A DNA stretch of 53,719 nt from Bordetella parapertussis (GTDB taxonomy: Bacteria > Pseudomonadota > Gammaproteobacteria > Burkholderiales > SG8-41), in assembly GCA_945864585.1 (NCBI GenBank), contig CAMBCF010000017.1, positions 1-53,719 on the forward strand, read 5' to 3'. Below, one piece after another: positions 1-7,626 of this stretch. The translations under genes were made by a program, and so were the position numbers. Position 1 is the first letter of the stretch. Each line of letters begins with the position of its first letter. The notes beneath the pieces are model-generated. The model searched no databases. It worked only from the letters and a program-made list of their open reading frames with translations, and was not told where the DNA came from.

Positions 1-187
1 GCAGGAGATGCGGGCGCGGGTGGTGGAAGCCGAGGCCGAGGTGCCAAGAGCCATGGCCGAGGCCTTCCGCCAGGGCAACATGGGCATCATGGACTATTAC
101 CGCATGAAGAACGTGCAGGCCGATACGGTGATGCGCGAAGAGATCGCTGGCGCCGGGGATGATCCCGCGGCCAGCCCGAGAAAGTAG
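1..187 (+). CDS. floA: Flotillin-like protein FloA, C-terminal end (partial)
   Basis: Open frame entering from the left edge (first whole codon at 2) and ending with TAG at 185-187. The visible residues are rich in the [14 protein letters not shown]-type repeats and the [17 protein letters not shown] stretch that mark the C-terminal helical part of the FloA (YqfA/UPF0365) family, membrane scaffold proteins of lipid microdomains. FloA is usually about 330 residues; only the last 61 are here. The next gene starts 11 bases downstream on the same strand, so both probably belong to one transcript. The family call rests on recalled motifs and is fairly secure. Confidence 0.85.
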   Translation, partial: QEMRARVVEAEAEVPRAMAEAFRQGNMGIMDYYRMKNVQADTVMREEIAGAGDDPAASPRK

Positions 188-198
188 GGAGGGCCACC

Positions 199-546
199 AT
201 GAAAGGTCTCCCCGAAGAGCTGATCTACGTCCTGGTCTTTGCCGCCATCCTGCTGTTCCAGTATTTGATGAAGCGGTTCGGACCGCAGCTGGAGCCGCCG
301 CCGATTCTGCAGGATGAGCCTGATGCCGAGCTCTCGGCGCAGGCGGCTCCGGAGGCCGCTTCGGTGTCGATCCCAACCGATACGTTTTTCGGCCGGTCTA
401 GAGCGCTAGAGGCTTCCACTGCGCTGGCGCGACGCCGTTTTTCCAGGCGATCGCTGATGGGCAACCGGCGCGACGTGCAGAACGCGATCGTCATCGCGAC
501 GATACTGGGGCCTTGCCGCGCTTTCGAGCCACACGACGTCAGGTAA
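199..546 (+). CDS. Small single-span membrane protein downstream of floA
   Basis: 115 residues. A ribosome-binding site (GGGAGGG, 187-193) precedes the ATG. Residues 8-24 (YVLVFAAILLFQYLMK) form one membrane helix. A proline- and alanine-rich linker follows, then a basic C-terminal part (RRRFSRRSL, then RRDVQNAIVIATILGPCRAF) that looks conserved rather than random. The tight spacing to floA suggests a shared operon, so a role linked to flotillin-like membrane domains is possible but unproven. I do not know a function for it. Confidence 0.65.
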   Translation: MKGLPEELIYVLVFAAILLFQYLMKRFGPQLEPPPILQDEPDAELSAQAAPEAASVSIPTDTFFGRSRALEASTALARRRFSRRSLMGNRRDVQNAIVIATILGPCRAFEPHDVR

Positions 547-896
547 AATCACCCGCGACGGGAGGGCGCGTCTTTGGCATGTGGTCGCGTTCGACAAGGA
601 TGGTGCGCGGGAACGTGAGATTCGAGCTGAATTGAAGCGAGAAGCCGACATGACACCATTTGACTACACTTGATGAATTCAAACGGCATAACGTCCTGCT
701 GGGCCAAGTGAAGGTGGGTGAGGGCAGGAGCCGGTCCCACTATTAAAGTAGAAAACAAACTCCCTATCCTGGCCACCGCGCAGGCGGTTTAGTCCAACAA
801 GGTTTATCAGTAACGGAGGCGCTCTTGGTTAACATCGGCTCGGTGCCGCGACAGACAAACGTTATTCGTTAGCCCTTTTTACGAGAGAGGTTGGAC
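547..896. other. Gene-free stretch with inverted heptamers
   Basis: About 350 bases without a convincing gene. The only structure I see is a perfect inverted heptamer, GTCCAAC at 792-798 and GTTGGAC at 890-896, the second abutting the ATG of the DUF433 gene. These match the RYYYAAC/GTTRRRY core consensus of integron attC sites, but the intervening 91 bases do not fold into a convincing attC arm structure. Confidence 0.3.
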
Positions 897-1121
897 ATGC
901 ACGTCAATTGGCAAGATTACATAGAAAGCACACCCGATGTACTGCGCGGTAAGCCGCGCATCAAAGGCACACGAATACCCGTTAGCCTGGTACTTGGGTA
1001 TCTAGCAGAAGGTTACAGTGCAGCAAATATCATTACTGAATTTCCCGAACTTACTGAGCAGCAGATCGCCGCTGGCCTCGACTATGCGCGAGAATTGGCG
1101 GCATTTGAAGTCGACGTCTGA
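897..1121 (+). CDS. DUF433 family antitoxin-like protein
   Basis: 74 residues from the ATG at 897, chosen because AGAGAGG (884-890) lies six bases upstream; a TTG two codons earlier is the alternative. The sequence has DUF433 hallmarks: D-x-L-x-GKPRIKGTRIPV, then LVLGYLAEG and the EFPELTEQQI helix, a small helix-turn-helix-like fold. DUF433 proteins are usually paired with a DUF5615 PIN-like protein, and that partner follows with a one-base overlap (TGATG). By analogy this is the antitoxin and probable DNA-binding autoregulator. The toxin-antitoxin role is inferred from the pairing. Confidence 0.85.
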   Translation: MHVNWQDYIESTPDVLRGKPRIKGTRIPVSLVLGYLAEGYSAANIITEFPELTEQQIAAGLDYARELAAFEVDV

Positions 1122-1489
1122 TGACTTTAAGGTTTTTTGCCGATCACTGCGTTCCTGCTTTGGTTATCCGCCTGCTGCGAGATAACGCTCATGAAGTGTT
1201 TGTCCTGAAAGAGCATATGCCGCCAGTTTCAAAAGACACTGCGGTGATTGCCAAGGCGCAAGAGTTGGATGCGATGTTGGTTTCGCTAAACGGCGATTTC
1301 TCCGATATCGTGACTTACCCGCCCGCTGCCTACCGCAGGATCGTCTCGCTCCAGGTAAGGAATCATCCTGAAGCGATACCGACTTTGATGAATCGGCTGC
1401 TGGCGTACTGCTCAATTTATCCAGAAATGAGCCATTACCGTGGCAAGTTATTGCAGGTCGAAGTTCATCGAATCAGGGTTCGCCAATGA
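1121..1489 (+). CDS. DUF5615 PIN-like toxin
   Basis: 122 residues. The N-terminal strand MTLRFFADHCVP carries the conserved Asp of PIN-like nucleases (FLxDxxVP pattern). A second acidic position lies in the VSLNGDFSD segment, the usual TxDxDF position of DUF5615. The start overlaps the stop of the DUF433 gene by one base, so translation is probably coupled. PIN-like toxins are typically Mg-dependent RNases; activity here is not shown. A second pair of the same type lies at 13672-14197 but is clearly diverged in sequence, so this is not a recent duplication. Confidence 0.8.
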   Translation: MTLRFFADHCVPALVIRLLRDNAHEVFVLKEHMPPVSKDTAVIAKAQELDAMLVSLNGDFSDIVTYPPAAYRRIVSLQVRNHPEAIPTLMNRLLAYCSIYPEMSHYRGKLLQVEVHRIRVRQ

Positions 1490-1710
1490 TGAAAAGACTT
1501 GGGCGAGGATCTGCGGCTTGCAGCAGACAATTCCGGCAGGTGCTCGCGGTTATACCGCTCGTTAAAGGCGGCAAGGTCGCACCCGCCCTGGGCCATCCAT
1601 GCATGCGTAACGCGCTGCTCGTAACGGGTCGTGCGCGCAGCGCACGCTGCAGACGCGAGGTTTGCCGGCATGCGAACAATGCGTCTTCCAGCGCCGACGC
1701 AGCTATCGCA

Positions 1711-2586
1711 TCAATCAATCTCCGCTCTGCCGTTATTCAGCACAACCGCGTTGCGCTCCACCACCACGCAGCGGAACGACACCACGTTGCCGTTTTTCCA
1801 CATTTCCGTGCGCAGCGTTTCGCCGGGATAAACGGGCGAGGAAAAGCGCACTTCCATGCTTTTGAAACGAGCGGGATCGTAATCACACAGCGTTTTCAGC
1901 AAGGCATGGCCCGCGACACCCAGCGTACACAGGCCGTGCAGTATGGGGCGGGGGAATCCGACTTTTTGCGCGTGCGCCGGATCGGAATGCAGTATGTTGT
2001 AATCGCCCGACAAGCGGTAAATCAGCGCTGCCTGCGGCAATGTCGGCAGATCGCAGGTGAACTGCGGCGGCGTTTCAGGTAGCGCATGGGGCTGTCGCCC
2101 TGCTCCGGTCGGCCCGCTAAAGCCGCCGTCCCCGCGGCAAAAACTGGTGGACACCAGCGTACTCACCAGGTCGCCGGTCTTTTTTTCGTACACCTTGCGT
2201 TCGGTAACAATCACCGCGCCGCGGTTCTTGCCGTTTTCGATGCCCTTGTCGATCACGCTCACCAGTCTGGGCACGCCCACCAGCACGCCTTCCACCGGCA
2301 ACGCTTTGTGGATCACCAGCGTCTGTTCGCCGTGTACGCTCTTCTCCCCGAAACCGGCGCCGGATTTTCTAATCCACGCATGCGGCGCGGCGAGAATCAC
2401 CGCCATCGTCGGCAACGCCGCCAGATTTTTCTCGTAGACAAAGCGCAACTGCTTTTCGTCCATCGGATCGGCGCCCAGGCCGACACCCAGCGCATACAGC
2501 ATGGTGTCACGCGCGCTCAGCGTTTGCTCGACTTCGGGAATCCGGTATTGCAGCAAGCGTTCATAGCTGGCGTGATCGACGGCCAT
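1711..2586 (-). CDS. MaoC-type double hot-dog enoyl-CoA hydratase
   Basis: 291 residues from the ATG at 2586, which has AAAGGAGAG five bases upstream; a longer frame to 2673 lacks this site. The N-terminal half (MLYALGVGLGADP, then FVYEKNLAALPTM) is the degenerate hot-dog domain. The C-terminal half carries the hydratase-2 motif LSGDYNILHSDPxxAxxxGF followed by RPILHGLCTLG, with the catalytic Asp and His. The family (MFE-2 hydratase 2 and bacterial relatives) adds water to 2-enoyl-CoA giving (R)-3-hydroxyacyl-CoA in the cytoplasm. A Bug-type binding protein lies upstream on the same strand with an 83-base gap. The substrate is unknown. Confidence 0.88.
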   Translation of the reverse strand: MAVDHASYERLLQYRIPEVEQTLSARDTMLYALGVGLGADPMDEKQLRFVYEKNLAALPTMAVILAAPHAWIRKSGAGFGEKSVHGEQTLVIHKALPVEGVLVGVPRLVSVIDKGIENGKNRGAVIVTERKVYEKKTGDLVSTLVSTSFCRGDGGFSGPTGAGRQPHALPETPPQFTCDLPTLPQAALIYRLSGDYNILHSDPAHAQKVGFPRPILHGLCTLGVAGHALLKTLCDYDPARFKSMEVRFSSPVYPGETLRTEMWKNGNVVSFRCVVVERNAVVLNNGRAEID

Positions 2587-2669
2587 ACATCTCTCCTTTG
2601 TTATTTCGGCAACCCATGTGGCGCGCGGGACCAACACTTGCTGCGGAGCAGCCAGCTCGCACTGGCATT

Positions 2670-3626
2670 TCAATCGAGCTTGATCTTCGAATCCCTGATG
2701 ATGCGCGCGTAGAGCACGATGTCTTTCTTGATGTAGGCCTCAAACTGCGCCACGGTGGTATCGGCGATGTCGAATCCGGCGGCGATCATGCGCTCCTTCG
2801 TCTCTTTCTGATCAATGATGCGCCGCACGTCGGCATTGACCCTGGCCACCAGCGCGCGCGGCGTGTTGAGCGGCATGTGGATGCCGTTCCAGCCGACAAT
2901 GTCTATCTCCGCAAATCCCACTTCGGCAATGGTCGGCACCTCGGGCACCGCCGGCGAGCGCCTGGGGCTGGTAATCGCCAGTGCGCGTAGCTTGCCGCTT
3001 TGTATATGCGGCACCGCACCCTGCGCGATCGAGAACATCAGTTGCACCTGCCCACCCAGCAAATCGGTCACCGCCGCGGCGACCCCCTTGTACGGCACAT
3101 GCACGATGTTGACCTTTGCCGACAGCTTGAATAATTCCGCCGCGAGTTGGGTGGTGGTGCCGTTGCCGGCCGAGCCGTAATTCAATTTGCCGGGACTGGC
3201 TTTTGCAAGCTGCACCAGATCGGTCAGCGATTTCGCCGGCAGTGACGGATGCACCACCGCGATAAAGGGCAGCGTCGCCATCAGCGTTACCGGCGTCAAA
3301 TCGCGCACCATGTTGTACGGCAGCTTGGGATACAAGGCGTCGAGCACGTAAAACGATCCAGTGGACATCAACCATGTGTAAGCGTCGGGCGCAGCCTTCG
3401 ACACCAGCTCGCCCGCGATCACGCCGCCCGCGCCCGGACGCTGATCGACAACCACCTGCTGCCCCCAACTCTCGGAAAGCTTTTGCGCAATCAAGCGTGG
3501 CAACAGATCGGGTGCAGGGCCGATCACAAAGCGCACAGGTTTGGTCGGATAGCTTTGTGCGAGGGCGCATGGCGCGATACCAACGCTCGCTGCCAAAACA
3601 TACCATAAGTATTTGTTTTTAAACAT
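2670..3626 (-). CDS. Bug/TctC-type periplasmic binding protein (1)
   Basis: 318 residues from the ATG at 3626, with GTGAGGT upstream. Signal peptide at residues 1-24 ending ALAQ. The mature protein opens with SYPTKPVRFVIGPAP and continues with the family landmarks DQRPGAGGVIAGE, AVVHPSLPAKS, NYGSAGNGTTT, HVPYKG and GKLRALAI. These define the two-domain TctC/Bug fold that binds small carboxylates for tripartite tricarboxylate transporters or for sensing. The first ligand loop reads PAPDLLPR rather than the common PFAPGG, which may change specificity. No TctA/TctB is nearby. Confidence 0.92.
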   Translation of the reverse strand: MFKNKYLWYVLAASVGIAPCALAQSYPTKPVRFVIGPAPDLLPRLIAQKLSESWGQQVVVDQRPGAGGVIAGELVSKAAPDAYTWLMSTGSFYVLDALYPKLPYNMVRDLTPVTLMATLPFIAVVHPSLPAKSLTDLVQLAKASPGKLNYGSAGNGTTTQLAAELFKLSAKVNIVHVPYKGVAAAVTDLLGGQVQLMFSIAQGAVPHIQSGKLRALAITSPRRSPAVPEVPTIAEVGFAEIDIVGWNGIHMPLNTPRALVARVNADVRRIIDQKETKERMIAAGFDIADTTVAQFEAYIKKDIVLYARIIRDSKIKLD

Positions 3627-3656
3627 TTTTACCTCACGACACCTAAACCAGATCAG

Positions 3657-3749
3657 TTCACCCTTCACCCTTTACTCTTCACCGTTCACCGTTCACCGTT
3701 CACTCGTTCACCCGTTCACCCGTTCACCCCTCACGCCTCACGCCTCACT
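3657..3749. repeat. Tandem TTCACC-type repeat
   Basis: Degenerate 7-8 base units of the form (C)GTTCACC repeated about eleven times, grading into CTCACGC units. It lies between two minus-strand Bug genes. The TGA stop of the upstream Bug gene (3745-3747) falls inside the last unit. Related TTCAC-rich tracts occur at 24389-24448 and 25425-25450. Confidence 0.75.
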
Positions 3750-4695
3750 GATCGCTGATGCCTGCCTCTTTAATAATGCTGCTCCACTTCGCAATTTCGG
3801 CGCGCATGTAAGCGGTAAATTCCTTTGGCGTTGATGGCGCGACATCAACGCCTATCGCCGCAAGTTTCTCGCGCACCTCCGTTTTAAGTGCGGCGATCAT
3901 CTCGCGATTCAAAGCGTTGATCGCGGTGGCCGGCGTGCCGCGCGGCGAAGTCAAGCCATACCACGTGCCCGATTCGAAGCCGGGCACGCCCATCTCGGCG
4001 ATAGTCGGCAACTCCGGCGCGAAAGCCGTGCGCTTCAAGCTGCTCACCCCTAACGCCTTCAGTCTGCCCGCACGTACCTGCCCCCACACGCCGCTGATAT
4101 TGGGCATGCCCACCGCGACTTCGCCCGCGACCAATGCAGTGACCATCGGCCCGGTGCCCTTGTACGGCACGTGTGTGCCCTTGATACCCATCATACTGTT
4201 GAACAACTCGTGCGTAAGATGTCCTATTCCACCGGTGCCCGCGGAGACAAAGTTCTGCGGTTTGGCTTTCGCGTACGCAATGAATTCCTTCACCGAATTC
4301 ACCGGCAGCGACGGATGCACCACCAGTATGAAGGGCTGCGAACCAATAAAGCCTATCGAGTCAAAATCCTTGATCGAGTCATACGGCAGATTCTTGCTGA
4401 ACGCCGCGGTCACCGCGAACGATGCCGTGGCGAACAAAGTAGTGTAGCCATCGGGAGCTGCTTTCGCCACAATGTTGGCGCCGATCACGCCGGCAGCGCC
4501 GGGCCGGTTGTCGATCACGAACGGCTGGCGCAGACTTTCGCCCATTTTCTGGCAAAGGATGCGCGCGACTACATCGGAGCCGCCGGGTGCGAACTGGATG
4601 ACCACGCGGATCGGCCGATTCGGATAAGCGGACTGCGCGGCCACGCCCGTTGCCAACGTGGCCAGCAAAGTTACTATCGTGTTGCGCAGTATCAT
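3745..4695 (-). CDS. Bug/TctC-type periplasmic binding protein (2)
   Basis: 316 residues with a signal peptide (1-20, ATGVAAQ). Family landmarks: YPNRPIRVVIQFAPGGSD, DNRPGAAGVIGAN, LVVHPSLPVNS, THVPYKGTGPMV and GRLKALGVSS. The start has TGAGGA upstream. The next minus-strand Bug gene follows after about 120 bases filled by a tandem repeat, so the two may be co-transcribed. The two are not recent copies of each other. The ligand is unknown. Confidence 0.92.
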   Translation of the reverse strand: MILRNTIVTLLATLATGVAAQSAYPNRPIRVVIQFAPGGSDVVARILCQKMGESLRQPFVIDNRPGAAGVIGANIVAKAAPDGYTTLFATASFAVTAAFSKNLPYDSIKDFDSIGFIGSQPFILVVHPSLPVNSVKEFIAYAKAKPQNFVSAGTGGIGHLTHELFNSMMGIKGTHVPYKGTGPMVTALVAGEVAVGMPNISGVWGQVRAGRLKALGVSSLKRTAFAPELPTIAEMGVPGFESGTWYGLTSPRGTPATAINALNREMIAALKTEVREKLAAIGVDVAPSTPKEFTAYMRAEIAKWSSIIKEAGISDQ

Positions 4696-4724
4696 GAGTT
4701 CCTCAAACGGCTACGTCTCAACCG

Positions 4725-4730
4725 TATAAT
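4725..4730 (+). promoter_or_regulatory. Candidate -10 box TATAAT
   Basis: A perfect TATAAT in the divergent gap between the Bug gene (minus) and the PRISE reductase (plus, start 4860). The sequence 17 bases upstream (CTCAAA) matches the -35 consensus poorly. It would give a leader of about 125 bases. Confidence 0.35.
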
Positions 4731-4859
4731 ATAGTGGATCAGCCTGGCGATGATGTCCGAATCATCAGGCAAATTCAACCGCGCAAGATTCGCCGGCGCG
4801 CATCGCTGCGAAATTCAGTATCCTACCGCTCGCGCAACCCGCTTCATCAGAATTCGAAC

Positions 4860-5906
4860 ATGACTAACATCGCTATCGTCGCCGGCGCATCCGGACTGGT
4901 CGGCCGATGCATTGTTGAACAACTGCGCAAGGCAGGTGGCTGGGACATAATCGGCCTCGGGCGCCGCCCGCAGTCGATGGACGGCGTGCGCTGGATCATC
5001 GTCGATCTTGCCGATGCCGCAGATTGCCAGCGCGCGCTGGGGTCGCTTAAACAAGTCACGCATGTCTTTTACGCCGCCCGCTACGATCATCCCGAAGGCC
5101 TGCCCGAATCGGTTGCAATCAACACCGCGATGCTGGTCAACCTGGTCAACGCGCTGGAGCCCATTGCCGAACTCAAGCACGTGCACGCTGTTCACGGCAG
5201 CAAATATTACGGCCATCAACTTGGGCCCGTGCCGGTGCCTATGGTCGAAACCCAGGCGCGCGCAGCCAACGAAAATTTTTATTTCAATCAGGAAGATTTT
5301 CTGATTGAACGCGCGCGCAGCGGGACATTGCATTACTCGACATCGCGTCCCCACGCATTCTGCGATCCGGCGATTGATCATCCGCGTTCAATAGGTTTGG
5401 TGATTGCAGTCTATGCCGCGATTCAGCGCGAACTGGGGCTGCCACTGGATTTTCCCGGCAGCGAAACCGGCTTTCATGCATTGACACAATTCACCGATAT
5501 CGCCCTGCTGGGCCGCAGCGTGTTATGGATGGCGACCGAACCGCGCTGCGCCAATCAATCGTTTAACGTGGTCAACGGCGACACTCTGCGCTGGTCTGAA
5601 CTGTGGCCCGGTTTCGCAGCAGTATTTGGCATGAAGCCCGGCACGCCGCAAAATATCAAACTTGAAGTGTGGATCAAGGATAAAGCGCCGGTGTGGGATG
5701 CCGTGGTCAGAAAACACGGACTGCGCGCGACTGACGTGCACCAACTTGCCTTGTGGCCGTATGGCGATTATCAATTGGGCCCGCAGTGGGATGTGACTTC
5801 CAGCATGGAAAAAGCGCGTACGCTGGGATTCAGCGATGCGGTGAATACGCGCGCCATGTTTCGCAAACAGTTTGACAATTACCGGATTCAGGGAATCGTT
5901 CAATGA
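4860..5906 (+). CDS. PRISE-type NAD(P)H-dependent reductase (extended SDR)
   Basis: 348 residues from the ATG at 4860; a longer frame to 4734 is probably untranslated leader. The nucleotide-binding motif GASGLVGR is at residues 9-16. HGSKYYG (Lys115) and NFYFNQED (Tyr141) correspond to the Lys and Tyr of the progesterone 5-beta-reductase/iridoid synthase-like (PRISE) family, which reduces activated C=C bonds of enones. The Asn-rich NENFYFNQEDFLIE segment is typical of PRISE rather than classical SDRs. The gene overlaps the next, a deleted Bug gene, by ATGA, so the two are translationally coupled. An enone from organic-acid or terpenoid breakdown is a guess at the substrate. Confidence 0.85.
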   Translation: MTNIAIVAGASGLVGRCIVEQLRKAGGWDIIGLGRRPQSMDGVRWIIVDLADAADCQRALGSLKQVTHVFYAARYDHPEGLPESVAINTAMLVNLVNALEPIAELKHVHAVHGSKYYGHQLGPVPVPMVETQARAANENFYFNQEDFLIERARSGTLHYSTSRPHAFCDPAIDHPRSIGLVIAVYAAIQRELGLPLDFPGSETGFHALTQFTDIALLGRSVLWMATEPRCANQSFNVVNGDTLRWSELWPGFAAVFGMKPGTPQNIKLEVWIKDKAPVWDAVVRKHGLRATDVHQLALWPYGDYQLGPQWDVTSSMEKARTLGFSDAVNTRAMFRKQFDNYRIQGIVQ

Positions 5907-6463
5907 CAGGCACAAAATCATGGGTTTGCTTGGCGCTGCTGTTCGCAATCTCGAACAGCGCATGGTCACAACCCTTCCCCGCCAAACCGGTGCGCTTCAT
6001 CCTCGGCCCCAGTTCCGAAGTGCTGCCGCGCATCATCGCGCAACGCCTGTCGACGATGTGGGGATACCAGGTACTGGTCGATGCGCGCCCCGGCGGCGGC
6101 GGCACTGTCGCCGCCGATACCGTAGCCAAGGCGCCGCCCGATGGCCATACCTGGTTGCTAAGCACCGCCACCTTCACCGTCAGCGCAAGCCTGCTGGCCA
6201 ATCCGCCGTTTGATCTCACGCGCGATTTCCAGGCGGTGACGCTGCTGGCCAGCGCACCGTTTTATTTGACGCCGCTGGACCTCATCAACAAGCTCAACGC
6301 CGATTTACGCCAGGCACTGCAGGCGCCGGAAGTGCAGGAGCGCCTCACCGCGGCCAGCCTCGACATCCACGGCAACACGCGCGCGGAGTTCGAGGCGTTC
6401 GTCAACAAAGATCGTGCGCGCTGGGCCAAGGTGGTTAAAGATGCTGGAATTACGCCGGAGTAA
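5903..6463 (+). CDS. Bug/TctC-type binding protein with internal deletion (3)
   Basis: 186 residues against about 320 for the family. The N-terminal part is normal: signal peptide to AWSQ, FPAKPVRFILGPSSE, DARPGGGGTVAAD, and FDLTRDFQAVTLLASAPFY. At about residue 120 (near 6263) it jumps in frame to the C-terminal PLDLINKLNADLRQALQAPEV segment, so about 130 residues are missing, including the LVVHPS, HVPYKG and GKLRALAV elements. It keeps an open frame and normal ends, and starts inside the PRISE stop (ATGA overlap). It cannot form the second lobe and probably does not bind ligand. It could equally be listed as a pseudogene. Confidence 0.8.
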   Translation: MTGTKSWVCLALLFAISNSAWSQPFPAKPVRFILGPSSEVLPRIIAQRLSTMWGYQVLVDARPGGGGTVAADTVAKAPPDGHTWLLSTATFTVSASLLANPPFDLTRDFQAVTLLASAPFYLTPLDLINKLNADLRQALQAPEVQERLTAASLDIHGNTRAEFEAFVNKDRARWAKVVKDAGITPE

Positions 6464-6499
6464 GATGAATATGGTTTCTGAAGAGAGCAACAAATCAAA

Positions 6500-6541
6500 C
6501 TCCCTCGCCCCGCTTGCGGGGAGAGGGTTGGGGTGAGGGGC
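6500..6541. repeat. Fold-back repeat, CCCTCACCCC family
   Basis: CCCCGC-TT-GCGGGG hairpin flanked by CTCCCTC and GAGAGGG arms, ending GGTTGGGGTGAGGGG. It lies directly before the ATG at 6542, and its last GAGGGG may act as (or spoil) the ribosome-binding site. The same family occurs at 23739-23783, and related sequence at 6601-6645 and 19582-19623. Confidence 0.7.
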
Positions 6542-7609
6542 ATGCTTAAGAGAATGAAGCAATTAGTCTTTCACGGCACTATGAACATGCTTGCTTCGCC
6601 TACCCTCACCCCATCCCTGTCCCGCCCCAGGGCGGGACAGGGGGTTCTAATTATAGTCGCCGTTGGTTGTGTGGTTACAGCATCCATCACCCACGCCCAG
6701 CCCGCATCTACCGGCACCGGACAAGCCTACCCCACCAAACCCATCCGCCTGATCACCGCCGAGGTCGGCGGCGGCAGCGATTTCACCGCGCGCCTGCTGT
6801 CGCACCGGCTCACCGAAAACCTCGGCCAGCAGATCGTGGTCGACAACCGCACGGGCGGCGTCATCATCGGCGACATTGCATCGAAAGCACAGCCTGACGG
6901 CTACACGCTGATGCTCTACAGCAGCAGTCTGTGGCTGATGCCGTACATGCGCACTCATGTGCCGTACAACATGAGTCATTTTGCACCGGTGTCGTACATT
7001 TCCGCATCACCGCTGATATTGGTGGTGCATCCGTCGGTGGCGGCAAAATCGGTCGAGGAATTGATCGCGCTGGCAAAAGCCAAACCCGGCGATCTCAACT
7101 ATGCGTCGGGACCGATGGGCGCTACACCGCATCTGGCTGGAGAATTATTCAAATACATGACCGGCGTGAACATTGTGCATATTCCGTTCAAGGGTGTCGG
7201 CCTTGCGGTGAACGATGTGATTGCAGGCCGCGTGCAAATCATGTTTACCTCGGTGGGCGGCGCGGTACCGCAAGTCAAAGCAGGACGCCTGCGCGCACTT
7301 GCCGTCACCACACTGCGTCCTTCGCCGTTGTTGCCGGGCATCCCCACCGTCGCCGCGGCGGGATTACCCGGCTTCGAGAGCGTATCCACCAACGGCCTGT
7401 TTGCCCCCGCGAAAACACCGCCGGCGGTGATCGAGCGGCTCAATCGTGAAACCAACAGCGTGCTCGCGCGCCCCGACATACGCGACAAATTTCTCGCTGT
7501 CGGCATGGAATTGGTCGGCGGCACGCCGGCGCATTTTGATCAGGTGATCAAGGCCGACACCGCGCGCATGAGCAAAGTGATCCTCGCTGCGCGCATACGT
7601 GCAGAATAA
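6542..7609 (+). CDS. Bug/TctC-type periplasmic binding protein (4)
   Basis: 355 residues from the ATG at 6542; a GTG at 6533 and an ATG at 6554 are alternatives and no ribosome-binding site decides. The N-terminus is unusually long: about 35 residues, partly encoded by a repeat, precede the hydrophobic stretch GVLIIVAVGCVVTASITHAQ. From there it is a normal family member: AYPTKPIRLITAEVGGGSD, DNRTGG, LVVHPSVAAKS, HIPFKGVG, GRLRALAVTT and GFESVSTNGLFAP. Export may be impaired if the inserted segment disturbs the signal peptide. The MFS gene follows 17 bases downstream. Confidence 0.88.
   Translation: MLKRMKQLVFHGTMNMLASPTLTPSLSRPRAGQGVLIIVAVGCVVTASITHAQPASTGTGQAYPTKPIRLITAEVGGGSDFTARLLSHRLTENLGQQIVVDNRTGGVIIGDIASKAQPDGYTLMLYSSSLWLMPYMRTHVPYNMSHFAPVSYISASPLILVVHPSVAAKSVEELIALAKAKPGDLNYASGPMGATPHLAGELFKYMTGVNIVHIPFKGVGLAVNDVIAGRVQIMFTSVGGAVPQVKAGRLRALAVTTLRPSPLLPGIPTVAAAGLPGFESVSTNGLFAPAKTPPAVIERLNRETNSVLARPDIRDKFLAVGMELVGGTPAHFDQVIKADTARMSKVILAARIRAE
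6601..6645. repeat. Fold-back repeat inside the signal-peptide region of a Bug gene
   Basis: TACCCTCACCCCATCC followed by an 11-bp hairpin (CTGTCCCGCCC-CAG-GGCGGGACAG). It lies within the coding frame of the Bug gene at 6542 and encodes residues around PTLTPSLSRPRAGQG, before the hydrophobic core. Confidence 0.75.
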
Positions 7610-7626
7610 AAACTGCAATAAAACAA

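Noticed and set aside
1465-1671. Transposase remnant in a minus-strand frame (FNERYNREHLPEL)
   Set aside because: Only a short chance resemblance to an integrase C-terminus; no DDE motif or inverted ends.
1486-2082. 198-residue plus-strand frame
   Set aside because: Antisense to the MaoC gene, arginine/histidine-rich composition typical of a shadow frame.
3657-3749. Possible CRISPR array
   Set aside because: Units of 7-8 bases without spacers; simple tandem repeat, no cas genes.
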